A stretch of 63,996 nt of DNA from Porphyromonadaceae bacterium H1 (lineage in GTDB: Bacteria > Bacteroidota > Bacteroidia > Bacteroidales > Paludibacteraceae), in contig BDEJ01000028.1 in the NCBI GenBank assembly GCA_001653155.1, forward strand, positions 1 to 63,996. The letters are read 5' to 3'. The translations under genes were made by a program, and so were the position numbers. Under the pieces are notes generated by a model, which had not been told where the DNA came from, made no database searches, and saw nothing but the letters and a program-made list of their open reading frames with translations. Position 1 is the stretch's first letter. The number at the start of each line of letters is the position of its first letter. This document shows positions 44,880-53,928 of this stretch, piece by piece.

Positions 44880-45256
44880 CGCTTGCGGTAGTCAATGGTA
44901 AGGGCGATTGCCTGTTGCTGTAGCGAGATAAGTTGTAGCGAATACCCCTCTAACATTTGCAGCAAACGCTGGGCAGTTTTCACCGAATGGTAGCTGTTAA
45001 TCGACTTGACGGCTTGGTTGTACAGCACGCCAATTCTATGAATCTGTGCTGAGATGTTAGAGAGTTTGCGGTAGTACTCGACGGCAGTTTGGTCTACGGT
45101 GATGACCTTAAAGCTCTCGTCCAAAAGGCGAGCACGGACGAAGTCTGACTTCGTTTCAGCTCCCGATTTATGGAAGAGGGCGATGACTTTTTGTTGGTCT
45201 TTGGGATTAGGTAGACGAGTGTCCCACCTATCCCAGCGTTCTATCTTCTCGTTCAT
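44876..45256 (-). CDS. mobA: Relaxosome accessory protein MobA
   Basis: A 126-residue protein from MNEKIERWDRWDTRLP. An upstream in-frame ATG at 45355 would add 33 residues with no family likeness, so I use 45256. The N-terminal part suits a ribbon-helix-helix fold, and FHKSGAETKSDFVRARLLDE is the typical MobC-Pfam stretch; the C-terminal half is helical (KLSNISAQIHRIGVLYNQAV). It should bind oriT and help the relaxase. It is first in the mob operon. Confidence 0.9.
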   Translation of the reverse strand: MNEKIERWDRWDTRLPNPKDQQKVIALFHKSGAETKSDFVRARLLDESFKVITVDQTAVEYYRKLSNISAQIHRIGVLYNQAVKSINSYHSVKTAQRLLQMLEGYSLQLISLQQQAIALTIDYRKR

Positions 45257-45805
45257 AGCTATTCTGTATTGGTAATTACGACTTTGGAGTAATTCATCTC
45301 CCCTGTGGGGCAAGGGTCTTTGTCGGCAAAAACGGAGTTTGTCGGACAAAGACACACCTTGCCAGTATTAAGAGATGATGCTGATGAAGCATCCACCCTT
45401 TTGGGGTGTCTCCTTCGGGGGAATTAGCTCCGTGTTCTTGTTTCGCTTGCAAAGTTACAGCCTTGACATAACACGCTTAGCATAAGCAAACTACCTGTGT
45501 TTTCCTGCCATTTCCTTGTGTTTCCTTGAGCCTTGAAACTAACTGATTTACCTACTTATTTTGCAGAGGATTTAAGTCCAGACGGACTCAATGAGTAAGG
45601 TCTAAATAGACTAACTGACCTAAGTCTATTGGTCAGTCCAAAATGAGATGAGACAAGACTCAAGTTGAATAGTTGGTCACTCCATTTATACCGACTGAGT
45701 AGGCTCAATCAAGACTATGTGACCAACAGACAATCTCAGTTTAGTTGGTTCATTCGTCTGCGGCTAAGTCTCAAAGTTAGTAACCTCGTAAAACAGTCAT
45801 TTTAT
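45257..45805. other. Divergent mob/tra intergenic region, probable oriT and tra leader
   Basis: No gene is supported in these 549 bases. A minus-strand -7 box for mobA (TAACTTTG) is at 45450-45457. A small hairpin CACCC-TTTT-GGGGTG is at 45394-45408. From 45575 to about 45790 the sequence is full of short GACT/AGTC/GGTC words, including AGTCC-AGAC-GGACT (45575-45588). In CTnDOT-class elements oriT lies next to mobA, so it is expected here; the nick site itself cannot be read. Confidence 0.55.
45605..45637 (+). promoter_or_regulatory. Interleaved hairpins in the tra leader
   Basis: AATAGACT (45605-45612) pairs with AGTCTATT (45623-45630), and ACTGACC (45614-45620) pairs with GGTCAGT (45631-45637). 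Both loops are 10 bases. The arms alternate, so the RNA forms either a pseudoknot or one of two exclusive hairpins. Confidence 0.55.
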
Positions 45806-46591
45806 ATGAAATCAGATCAGACAGTCAGTCCTATATACTTGGGCTTTGCTTCACAGAAAGGAGGAGTCGGCAAGAGCAGCCTTGCCGAGGTACTCGCCTC
45901 TATCCTGTATTATGAAAAAGGAATACCGCTTGTCGTAGTCGATTGCGATGGCACGCAGGAATCTTTTTATAAGCTCCGTGAGCGAGAACGTAATATCATA
46001 GATGAGTCGCCAGACATTGCGGAGCAGCTCAAAGCCTTTTTTACCAAATTCGGGAAAAGAGCCTATACTATCTTTCGCACCAAGCCTGAAGACGCTCTAA
46101 GGCAAGTCAAGCAACTACTTAAACAGACCGAAGAAGATATACGACTCGTTATCTTCGACTTTCCAGGTCATGCCGGGACGGAAGAGCTACTAAATCTCTC
46201 TGTAGAGATGGATTATATCATTTCCCCCATAGAAGCAGATCCTCAATCCTTAGTATCAAGTTTCGCCTATGCCCAAACGGTAAGGGACTTAGGCATCAGC
46301 TTAGAAGACGCTCGCATTCAAGACCTCTTATTGCTCTGGAACAAAATCAACCGCAGTGCAAGCACGGTGGTTATTGACCACTATAGTGACTATGCCAAGG
46401 CGGAAGACATCAAAATTTTCGATACACGCATCTATCACTCGGTAAAATTTGCTCGTGAACTCGCCCAAGGAGGCGTTAAGGGTGTTTTTCGTAGTTCTTA
46501 CCTACCGCCTGCCGCCTCGTTACGTGCTGGGACAGGTGTTAATGAGTGGGTAGAAGAGGTCTGCCGTCGTTTCAATATCAGTACAGAATAA
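45806..46591 (+). CDS. traA: ParA-family ATPase TraA
   Basis: A 261-residue protein. I start it at the ATG 45806 (KSDQTVSPIYLGFASQKGG), since the longer frame from 45665 runs through the repeat-rich leader. The deviant Walker A is FASQKGGVGKSS, Walker B is RLVIFDFPGH, and there is VVDCDGTQ between them. ParA-like ATPases partition DNA or position protein complexes; TraA is the first gene of CTnDOT-type tra operons and its precise role is not known. It is followed after 3 bases by traB. Confidence 0.9.
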   Translation: MKSDQTVSPIYLGFASQKGGVGKSSLAEVLASILYYEKGIPLVVVDCDGTQESFYKLRERERNIIDESPDIAEQLKAFFTKFGKRAYTIFRTKPEDALRQVKQLLKQTEEDIRLVIFDFPGHAGTEELLNLSVEMDYIISPIEADPQSLVSSFAYAQTVRDLGISLEDARIQDLLLLWNKINRSASTVVIDHYSDYAKAEDIKIFDTRIYHSVKFARELAQGGVKGVFRSSYLPPAASLRAGTGVNEWVEEVCRRFNISTE

Positions 46592-46594
46592 GCC

Positions 46595-47107
46595 ATGAGT
46601 TCCATTACAGAGAAACGACAGAAGATACTGAGCAAGAAGCTCCAAGAGATGGGCGATATAGGAGTGAGCAAGCGTAGTGCCGAGGAGTCTCCCTTTTTCG
46701 ACCAACCTATCAAGTTAGGAACAGAAGAAGCAATAGAAGTGGTATCGCCTGAAGAAGAGGACGTACCTACGGCTGAGTCATCAGCCTACAAAGAAATATC
46801 GATACCAACTGAGGAAGCTCCAGCCAAACCAACAAAGAGAAAAAGTGATGCGATTAGTAGCGGACTTTCTTTTGAGGAGTATGAAGCACGCTTTTTTGTG
46901 CCTTCACGAGATGCTCGAGGCAAGGTGGGCTTTACCATTCACTGGGAGGTGCTTCAGACCTTGCGAGATGTGCTGAATGATGTTCGCTCTCGGGCAACAC
47001 TAACATCCTATATCGAGAATATTATTATTGAGCATTTAAGAGAGCACAGAGCAATGCTCAATAAGGTCGCAGCTCAACATAAACGTAATCCAACAATCAA
47101 TTTATGA
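46595..47107 (+). CDS. traB: DUF3408 protein TraB
   Basis: A 170-residue protein. Residues 1-95 are acidic and likely disordered. The C-terminal DUF3408 region reads FFVPSRDARGKVGFTIHWE, then LRDVLNDVRSRATLTSYIEN and HLREHRAML. This region looks like a ribbon-helix-helix-related DNA-binding domain. Such proteins are paired with ParA-like TraA in this class of ICE. The stop overlaps the start of the next gene (ATGA). Confidence 0.8.
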   Translation: MSSITEKRQKILSKKLQEMGDIGVSKRSAEESPFFDQPIKLGTEEAIEVVSPEEEDVPTAESSAYKEISIPTEEAPAKPTKRKSDAISSGLSFEEYEARFFVPSRDARGKVGFTIHWEVLQTLRDVLNDVRSRATLTSYIENIIIEHLREHRAMLNKVAAQHKRNPTINL

Positions 47108-47544
47108 TGAATACAATACTTTTTCAAGCATTTCTTGCTGTAAGCATCCTAACGATGCTTTGCCTGATGATTTACCTCACCATTCGTGGGTGGAATAGTA
47201 TATCATCCCACTCCAAAGAGCAAACCTCACAGATCTATTCAGAAACAAGGAAGACTGCTCCCTCTGAACATAGCAACGATGTTCACATACAATCTGAGCA
47301 GGTTATGGATATAGATGACTATAAAAACCGCTTTCTTTTACCTGTTCGTTTTGCCAGGAAGACCGCCTTTACGATGAATATCGAAACTTTGGAGATACTG
47401 CGAAATGTTCTACACGACCTTGACGAGCGCGTAACTATGGCTGCTTATATCGAGAACATCCTTCGTCAGCATCTCTCAGAACACAGAGAACTTTTGAATG
47501 CAGCAGCTGATGCTAAACGAAGAACCCAAACCATAACGATATGA
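47104..47544 (+). CDS. traC: DUF3408 protein TraC (membrane-anchored)
   Basis: A 146-residue protein with an N-terminal membrane helix (FLAVSILTMLCLMIYLTIRG) and a C-terminal DUF3408 region (FLLPVRFARKTAFTMNIETL, EILRNVLHDLDERVTMAAYI, RQHLSEHRELL) closely parallel to that of TraB. The two may be ancient duplicates, one soluble and one membrane-bound. It overlaps the genes on both sides. Confidence 0.8.
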   Translation: MMNTILFQAFLAVSILTMLCLMIYLTIRGWNSISSHSKEQTSQIYSETRKTAPSEHSNDVHIQSEQVMDIDDYKNRFLLPVRFARKTAFTMNIETLEILRNVLHDLDERVTMAAYIENILRQHLSEHRELLNAAADAKRRTQTITI

Positions 47545-48281
47545 TGCAAACGATATTACTCAATGTCCTTTTGTGTTTAGGGATTATCTGGATGCTTCTG
47601 CTCATTCGTTACACCTACTACTACATCCAGTTCTCTCGCAGAGAGGGCAGCAAGGCGGCGAAAGAGCAAAATAGCGAAGCCGAGCAAAAGCCCGAAGAAG
47701 TCCACACTTTGGTAGGCAAGAGCAGGGGCTTGAGTTCTGAGGATTTCCCGACACTTCCTGCCGTTCCGAAAACTGAGGTAGGCAACACTCAAGCCAATAC
47801 CTTTGCACCGCCTAAGGCGGAGGAAGGTAGCAAAGCGAGCGATACTCCAGAGGAAGACCCCTCTGACGAGCCAAACATTAGTGAGGAGGAGAACGAGATA
47901 CAGGTTGCCTATACGACCGATGAAGTCGATGAAGACGAGGTCGCCAAGGAGGAGATACTCCTCACTCGTGATCCGATGCCTGAGGTATCGCCCTCGGCTA
48001 TCCTTGCTCGTGACCTCGTGCGTATGGGACGCTGGTCAAAGAACGATGACGAATTAGACGAGGAAGACGAAACCGAGGTACAAGACACCCTCAGTAAGGT
48101 GCAAGGCACAGACCTGATGGAGAAGTACAAGGAACATCTCCTTGCCGAGTCCGCCAAACACAACAAGCTCTTAGCCTTCGTGCGGAAAGCAGAGGAGCAA
48201 AGGCAGGAGGAAGAGCCTAGCGATGCGGAACCTCAGCCTGACAGCACCAGCGACGCACATCCCTTAGACTATTATCTGTAA
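47541..48281 (+). CDS. traD: Membrane-anchored acidic protein TraD
   Basis: A 246-residue protein with an N-terminal transmembrane helix (TILLNVLLCLGIIWMLLLIR) followed by a long acidic, low-complexity region (EEDPSDEPNISEEENEIQVA) and a helical C-terminus (TDLMEKYKEHLLAESAKHNK). There is no enzymatic motif. Genes in this place are called traD in CTnDOT and have no known activity. It ends the first tra sub-operon; 136 bases separate it from traE. Confidence 0.7.
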   Translation: MMQTILLNVLLCLGIIWMLLLIRYTYYYIQFSRREGSKAAKEQNSEAEQKPEEVHTLVGKSRGLSSEDFPTLPAVPKTEVGNTQANTFAPPKAEEGSKASDTPEEDPSDEPNISEEENEIQVAYTTDEVDEDEVAKEEILLTRDPMPEVSPSAILARDLVRMGRWSKNDDELDEEDETEVQDTLSKVQGTDLMEKYKEHLLAESAKHNKLLAFVRKAEEQRQEEEPSDAEPQPDSTSDAHPLDYYL

Positions 48282-48289
48282 AACAATTC

Positions 48290-48376
48290 GGAGTGTCGGG
48301 TGTGGGGTAAAACGGCTACACAATAAGCGAACATGAAAACGGAAACGAGCTAGAACCTATCCCCGCCCGCACTCTC
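48290..48376 (+). promoter_or_regulatory. Long-range hairpin between traD and traE
   Basis: GAGTGTCGGGTGTGGGG (48291-48307) is complementary with small bulges to CCCCGCCCGCACTC (48361-48374). The loop is about 53 bases. It might tune expression of traE onwards. Confidence 0.4.
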
Positions 48377-48417
48377 TTATAAGCAACAAAGTATTCACCA
48401 ACAATAATTTCAAAGCA

Positions 48418-48720
48418 ATGAACACAAAGAAAATCGCACTGATGATGCTCCTCTTGGTTGCTGCCACCGCAGGAGCTTACGCCCAAGGCAACGGTATGGC
48501 AGGTATCAACGAAGCCACGAAAATGGTAACGAGCTACTTCGACCCTGGTACGAAACTCATCTATGCCATCGGAGCCGTGGTTGGCTTGATTGGTGGCATC
48601 AAGGTGTACAACAAGTTTAGCTCAGGCGACCCTGATACGAGCAAGACCGCAGCCTCTTGGTTTGGGGCTTGTATCTTCTTGATTGTTGCAGCTACTATTC
48701 TTAGAAGCTTCTTCCTCTAA
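48418..48720 (+). CDS. traE: Conjugal transfer protein TraE (DUF4134, VirB2-like place)
   Basis: A 100-residue protein with a signal-type N-terminus (IALMMLLLVAATAGAYAQG) and two hydrophobic helices (LIYAIGAVVGLIGGIKVYNK; ASWFGACIFLIVAATILRSF). Size and topology match pilin-like VirB2 proteins. TraE is the first of the block that builds the mating apparatus. It is followed by traF after 5 bases. Confidence 0.9.
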   Translation: MNTKKIALMMLLLVAATAGAYAQGNGMAGINEATKMVTSYFDPGTKLIYAIGAVVGLIGGIKVYNKFSSGDPDTSKTAASWFGACIFLIVAATILRSFFL

Positions 48721-48725
48721 AAGCG

Positions 48726-49058
48726 ATGGCATCTTGGGAAATCAATAAAGGTGTAGGACGCACGGTTGAGTTCAAGGGCTTGAAAGCTCAGTACCTCTTC
48801 CTCTTTGCAGGAGGCTTGCTGGGGACTTTCATTGTCGTGGTCGTGCTGTACCTCTTGGGCATTGGTCAGCTCGTCTGTCTGGGCATAGGCGTACTGGGTG
48901 CCACGCTTGTTGTGTGGCAAACGTTCGCTATGAACCGCAAGTATGGCGAGCACGGACTGATGAAGCTCGGGGCAGTACGCTCGCATCCACGGTACTTATC
49001 GAACCACCGTAGCGTCCTTCATTTGTTTCGTAACCTCAAATCAACGAAGACAAGATGA
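48726..49058 (+). CDS. traF: Conjugal transfer protein TraF (DUF4133, VirB3-like)
   Basis: A 110-residue protein with the DUF4133 start (SWEINKGVGRTVEFKGLKAQ) and two adjacent membrane helices (LFLFAGGLLGTFIVVVVLYL; LVCLGIGVLGATLVVW). It corresponds in place and topology to VirB3. The stop overlaps the traG start by 4 bases. Confidence 0.9.
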   Translation: MASWEINKGVGRTVEFKGLKAQYLFLFAGGLLGTFIVVVVLYLLGIGQLVCLGIGVLGATLVVWQTFAMNRKYGEHGLMKLGAVRSHPRYLSNHRSVLHLFRNLKSTKTR

Positions 49059-51565
49059 GAAATACCAGCAAAATCAGTTCTTTGGAGGCGAAGTTCCCCC
49101 TGCTCGCTATTGAGCAGGGATGCATCGTCAGCAAGGAAGCCGACATCACCGTCGCTTTTCGGGTAGAACTGCCCGAACTCTTTACCGTGACCTCTGCCGA
49201 ATACGAGGCAATGCACTCGGCTTGGCACAAGGCCATCAAGGTGCTGCCTAATTACAGCATCGTGCATAAGCAGGATTGGTTCATCACGGAGGAATATCAA
49301 GGCAAACTCGCAGAGAGTGGACTGAGCTTTCTCGCCCGCTCTTCGGAGCGACACTTCAATGAGCGACCCTATCTGCACCACTCGGTCTACCTCTTTCTCA
49401 CCAAGAGCAACAAGAAGCGTATGGCTCAGCAGAGCAATTTCTCTGCACTCTGCCGTGGGCATCTTGTACCGAAAGAGATTGAAGACAAGGAAGCCGTCAT
49501 CAAATTCATGGAGGCGGTAGACCAGTTTGAACGCATCATCAACGATACGATGCTTATCCGCTTGGAGCGTATGACGGAAGACGAACTCGTCGGCACAGAA
49601 AATCAGCCAGGACTCTTAGACCGCTACTTCTCCCTCTCAGAGGAAAGACACGCCAGCCTCGAGGACATCCGCCTGGGGGCTGACCTCGTGCGAGTGGGCG
49701 ATAATAAACTCTGCCTGCATACCCTCAGCGATACAGACGACCTGCCCACAAGTGTCAGCACCGATAGCCGCTATGAAAGGCTCTCGACCGACCGTAGCGA
49801 CTGCCGTCTGTCCTTTGCTTCACCTGTGGGCTTGATGCTCTCTTGCAACCATATCTACAACCAATATCTCTTCATAGAGGATAGCGAAGCCAACCTACAA
49901 CGCTTTGAGAAGCAAGCGAGGAATATGCACTCCTTGGCACGCTACAGCCGTAGCAACCAAATCAACGAGGAGTGGATACAAGAGTACCTCAATGTCGCCC
50001 ACTCACAGGGCTTGACCTCTATCCGTGCCCACTTCAATGTGCTAGCATGGAGTAGCGACAACGAAGAGCTCCGCCAAATCAAGAACGATGTGGGTAGTGC
50101 CTTGGCACTGATGGAGTGCAAGCCACGACACAATACGATTGATGTGGCAACGCTCTACTGGGCAGGCATCCCAGGCAATGCAGCCGACTTCCCCTCAGAA
50201 GAGAGTTTTTACACCTTCATAGAGCCTGCCCTCTGCTTCTTCACGGCTGAGACGAACTATAAGGACTCGCTCTCACCCTTTGGCATCAAGATGGCAGACC
50301 GACTCTCGGGCAAGCCCATTCATTTGGATATCTCCGACCTCCCGATGAAAAAGGGCATCATCACGAACCGCAATAAGTTCATCCTCGGTCCTTCAGGCAG
50401 TGGCAAGAGCTTTTTCACGAACCACATGGTTCGGCAGTATTACGAACAAGGGGCACATGTGCTGCTGGTCGATACGGGTAACTCCTACCAAGGCTTGTGC
50501 CAGCTTATTCACGGCAAGACCAAAGGCGAGGACGGGGTATACTTCACCTATACGGACGAAAGCCCCATCTCATTTAATCCTTTCTATACGGACGACTATG
50601 TCTTCGATGTAGAGAAGCGAGAGAGCATCTGCACGCTGCTGCTCACGCTGTGGAAGTCAGCCGAGGAGCGGATTACCAAGACTGAGGCAGGTGAATTGGG
50701 TTCTGCTGTGAATGCCTATATCGAACTGATAAGAGCTGACCACTCCATTACCCCCTGTTTCAATACCTTCTACGAGTACCTGCGTGATGTGTATCGGGAG
50801 GATATGAAGCAGCGAGAGATACAAGTAACCCTCTCAGACTTCAATATCAACAACCTCCTAACAACACTCAAGCAGTACTACCGAGGCGGTCGTTACGATT
50901 TCCTCTTGAACTCAGACAAGAACATAGACCTCCTCTCCAAGCGTTTCATCGTCTTTGAGATTGATGCCGTGAAGGACAACAAAGATCTCTTCCCCGTGGT
51001 GACCATCATCATTATGGAGGCATTCATCAATAAGATGCGTCGCTTGAAAGGCATTCGCAAGATGATCCTCATCGAGGAGGCGTGGAAGGCGATAGCTTCG
51101 GCGAATATGGCGGACTATATCAAGTACCTCTATAAGACGGTCAGAAAGTTCTTTGGCGAAGCGATTGTCGTGACACAAGAGGTAGACGACATCATTCAGT
51201 CGCCCATTGTCAAGGAGAGTATCATCAACAACTCCGACTGCAAGATTCTGCTCGACCAACGCAAGTATATGACCAAGTTTGACGGCATACAGGCGATGCT
51301 TGGCTTGTCCGAAAAGGAGAAGAGCCAAATCCTCTCCATCAACCAGAGCAATGACCCGAAGCGGCTCTACAAAGAGGTCTGGATAGGCTTGGGCGGCATG
51401 CAATCTGCGGTCTATGCTACAGAAGTGTCGCTCGAGGAATACCTCGCCTATACGACTGAAGAAACCGAAAAGGTAGAGGTGCTACGCCTTGCAGAAAACC
51501 TCGGGGGCGACATCGAAACGGCTATCCGCCTGTTGGCTCAGCACAAACGAGAAGATAAGCGATAA
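49055..51565 (+). CDS. traG: Conjugation ATPase TraG (VirB4 family)
   Basis: An 836-residue cytoplasmic/inner-membrane ATPase. The N-terminal half carries the TraG_N-type domain. The ATPase has Walker A GPSGSGKSFFTNHMVRQY near residue 450, Walker B RKMILIEEAWKAI near residue 670, and VVTQEVDDI further on. VirB4-like proteins energise assembly of the type IV secretion channel and pilus. Length is normal for the family. It is followed by traI; no traH-like gene is seen between them. Confidence 0.95.
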   Translation: MRNTSKISSLEAKFPLLAIEQGCIVSKEADITVAFRVELPELFTVTSAEYEAMHSAWHKAIKVLPNYSIVHKQDWFITEEYQGKLAESGLSFLARSSERHFNERPYLHHSVYLFLTKSNKKRMAQQSNFSALCRGHLVPKEIEDKEAVIKFMEAVDQFERIINDTMLIRLERMTEDELVGTENQPGLLDRYFSLSEERHASLEDIRLGADLVRVGDNKLCLHTLSDTDDLPTSVSTDSRYERLSTDRSDCRLSFASPVGLMLSCNHIYNQYLFIEDSEANLQRFEKQARNMHSLARYSRSNQINEEWIQEYLNVAHSQGLTSIRAHFNVLAWSSDNEELRQIKNDVGSALALMECKPRHNTIDVATLYWAGIPGNAADFPSEESFYTFIEPALCFFTAETNYKDSLSPFGIKMADRLSGKPIHLDISDLPMKKGIITNRNKFILGPSGSGKSFFTNHMVRQYYEQGAHVLLVDTGNSYQGLCQLIHGKTKGEDGVYFTYTDESPISFNPFYTDDYVFDVEKRESICTLLLTLWKSAEERITKTEAGELGSAVNAYIELIRADHSITPCFNTFYEYLRDVYREDMKQREIQVTLSDFNINNLLTTLKQYYRGGRYDFLLNSDKNIDLLSKRFIVFEIDAVKDNKDLFPVVTIIIMEAFINKMRRLKGIRKMILIEEAWKAIASANMADYIKYLYKTVRKFFGEAIVVTQEVDDIIQSPIVKESIINNSDCKILLDQRKYMTKFDGIQAMLGLSEKEKSQILSINQSNDPKRLYKEVWIGLGGMQSAVYATEVSLEEYLAYTTEETEKVEVLRLAENLGGDIETAIRLLAQHKREDKR

Positions 51566-51603
51566 AGAAGTAACAATAGAAAACCTATTAAACCATAGCA
51601 ACA

Positions 51604-52233
51604 ATGAAAAAGTACCTATTTACGGCTCTACTTGGCTTGAGCTTATTCGTAACACAAGCCCACGCTCAGTGGGTAGTGACCGACCCGACCAACTTTGCGG
51701 GCAACATCGCCAACACGGTCAAAGAGATTGCCACAGCAGGCAAGACGGTGAAGAACACGCTTGACGGCTTTAAGGAAGTCGAAAAGCTCTACAACGATAC
51801 CAAGAAATACTACGATGCCCTCAAGAAGGTCAATAACCTGATTGGCGATGCCTACAAGGTCAAGGAGTGTATCCTGATGGTGGGCGACATCTCCGACATC
51901 TATGTGAACTCCTACAAGCGAATGCTTCGTGATAAGAACTTCCGCCCTTCGGAACTGGCTGCCATCGCCTCGGGCTACACAAAACTCCTTGAGCAGAGTG
52001 GCGAGAGTTTGCGAGAGCTGAAGTCCGTCGCCAAGAGCAATGTCTTCTCGATGAACGACAGCGAGCGTATGCAGATGATTGACCGCATCTACACAACCCT
52101 GCGTGAGTACCGCTCCTTGGTGTCCTACTACACACAGAAGAACATCTCGGTGAGCTATGTGCGTGCCAGAGAGAAGGGCGACCTCGCCGCAGTAAAGAGT
52201 TTATACGGCAACGACAGTAGCCGCTATTGGTAA
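51604..52233 (+). CDS. traI: Conjugal transfer protein TraI (DUF4141, VirB5-like place)
   Basis: A 209-residue exported protein with a clear signal peptide (KYLFTALLGLSLFVTQAHAQ). The mature part is helical: NFAGNIANTVKEIATAGKTV, then YNDTKKYYDALKKVNNLIGD, with one Cys. The layout suits the DUF4141 family. It probably acts in the periplasm as a minor pilus or channel component. Confidence 0.9.
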   Translation: MKKYLFTALLGLSLFVTQAHAQWVVTDPTNFAGNIANTVKEIATAGKTVKNTLDGFKEVEKLYNDTKKYYDALKKVNNLIGDAYKVKECILMVGDISDIYVNSYKRMLRDKNFRPSELAAIASGYTKLLEQSGESLRELKSVAKSNVFSMNDSERMQMIDRIYTTLREYRSLVSYYTQKNISVSYVRAREKGDLAAVKSLYGNDSSRYW

Positions 52234-52247
52234 GGAGAACAGCGACT

Positions 52248-53276
52248 ATGGATTTTTCATCTTTACACGAACTGCTCCGCTCCACCTATGACGAGATGCT
52301 GCCCTTAGCCGCTGAGATGACGGGCATCGCTAAGGGCATCGCAGGCTTGGGAGCTTTATTTTACATCGCTTTGCGTGTGTGGTCATCGCTGGCTCGAGCC
52401 GAACCGATAGATGTTTATCCGCTCCTGCGTCCTTTTGTCCTCGGCTTCTGCATTATGTTCTTCCCCACGGTGGTACTCGGTACGATGAATGCCGTACTCT
52501 CGCCTGTGGTACAAGGCACAGAGGCGATGGTACACAAGCAAGAGGGGCAATTGGTAGAACTCACTGCCAAGCGAGATAAGCTCAAGGAGGAAGCCTATCT
52601 CAAGAATCCCGAAACCGCCTATTTAGTATCAAACGAAAAGTTTGACCAGATGATAGATGAGATGGGCATTATCGGACCGGGTGATGCCATGACCATTGCA
52701 GGGATGTATGCCGAGCGAGCTGCCTATCAGACGAAGCAGTGGCTGATGAAACTCTTCAATGATTTGATGGAGCTACTCTTCCACGCAGCAGGCTTGATTA
52801 TTGACACGCTCCGCACCTTCATCTTGATAGTCCTCTCTATCCTCGGTCCCGTGGTCTTCGGCATTGCCGTATGGGACGGTCTGTCGGGTTCGCTCACCGC
52901 TTGGTTTAGCCGATACATCTCGGTGTATTTGTGGCTACCTGTGAGTTCTATCTTGACGGCACTGCTCACGAAAATTCAAGTCTTGATGATACAGAAGGAC
53001 ATTGCCGAACTGAGCGACCCGAGCTATGTACCCGATGCAGGCTCGTGGTACTACATCGTCTTCTTCCTCATCGGTATCGTCGGCTACTTCTGTGTGCCTA
53101 CGGTGGCAGGCTGGATTATCGAAGCAGGAGGCGGTATCGGCTCTTACGGACGCAATGTTAATCAAATAGCCCAAAAGACAACGCAGACAGCCTCTAAAGC
53201 AACCTCCGCAGGAACAGGTGCAGTTCTTGGCAACATCGGCGGACGCATTAAGGGAGCACTCATCAAAGGGAAGTAG
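52248..53276 (+). CDS. traJ: Conjugal transfer membrane protein TraJ (VirB6-like)
   Basis: A 342-residue polytopic protein. I use the ATG at 52248 (MDFSSLHELL) because AAGGAGA sits about 12 bases before it; an upstream ATG at 52227 overlaps traI. At least six hydrophobic helices are visible, for example IAKGIAGLGALFYIALRVWS, AGLIIDTLRTFILIVLSILG and WYYIVFFLIGIVGYFCVP. The C-terminus is Gly/Thr/Ala-rich. It likely forms part of the inner-membrane pore. Confidence 0.9.
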   Translation: MDFSSLHELLRSTYDEMLPLAAEMTGIAKGIAGLGALFYIALRVWSSLARAEPIDVYPLLRPFVLGFCIMFFPTVVLGTMNAVLSPVVQGTEAMVHKQEGQLVELTAKRDKLKEEAYLKNPETAYLVSNEKFDQMIDEMGIIGPGDAMTIAGMYAERAAYQTKQWLMKLFNDLMELLFHAAGLIIDTLRTFILIVLSILGPVVFGIAVWDGLSGSLTAWFSRYISVYLWLPVSSILTALLTKIQVLMIQKDIAELSDPSYVPDAGSWYYIVFFLIGIVGYFCVPTVAGWIIEAGGGIGSYGRNVNQIAQKTTQTASKATSAGTGAVLGNIGGRIKGALIKGK

Positions 53277-53300
53277 AACTAAAACAAGAAAACAACAACT

Positions 53301-53924
53301 ATGGAATTTAAGTCATTAAAGAATATCGAAACCGCCTTTAGGCAGATCCGCCTCTATACGATGGTCTTTGCCTTGCTCTGTGCGGGTGTCTGTGGCTATG
53401 CCCTCTATGCCTCGTACAGTTTTGCCCAAGAGCAGAGAGAGAAGATTTATGTCCTCGATGAGGGCAAGAGTCTGATGCTCGCCTTGAGCCAAGATGCCTC
53501 ACGCAACCGCCCAGTCGAAGCAAGGGAACACGTCAGACGCTTTCACGAGCTTTTCTTCACCATCGCTCCCGACAAGGAAGCCATTGAGGGCAATATGCAG
53601 CGAGCCTTTTTGCTCTGCGATAAGTCGGCATTCAACTACTACAAGGACTTGGCTGAGAAAGGCTATTACAACCGAGCCATTTCGGGCAATGTCAATCAGC
53701 GCATCGAGATTGACTCGATTCACTGCAACTTCAATAGCTACCCTTACGAGGTGACGACCTACGCACGGCAGTTTATCCTGAGACAGAGTAATGTTACGGA
53801 GCGAAGCCTTGTGACCAGCTGCACGCTTCAGAACTCTGTCCGCTCGGACAACAACCCACAGGGCTTTCTCATGGAGCACTTCCTCGTGCGAGAGAACCGA
53901 GACCTACAAACCTATAAACGCTAA
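53301..53924 (+). CDS. traK: Conjugal transfer protein TraK (VirB8-like)
   Basis: A 207-residue protein with a cytoplasmic start (FKSLKNIETAFRQIRLYTM), one membrane helix (VFALLCAGVCGYALYASYSF) and a periplasmic domain of the VirB8/TrbF type. TraK family members are conserved at this length. It should nucleate assembly of the channel in the inner membrane. It is followed after 4 bases by traL. Confidence 0.9.
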   Translation: MEFKSLKNIETAFRQIRLYTMVFALLCAGVCGYALYASYSFAQEQREKIYVLDEGKSLMLALSQDASRNRPVEAREHVRRFHELFFTIAPDKEAIEGNMQRAFLLCDKSAFNYYKDLAEKGYYNRAISGNVNQRIEIDSIHCNFNSYPYEVTTYARQFILRQSNVTERSLVTSCTLQNSVRSDNNPQGFLMEHFLVRENRDLQTYKR

Positions 53925-53928
53925 GCCT

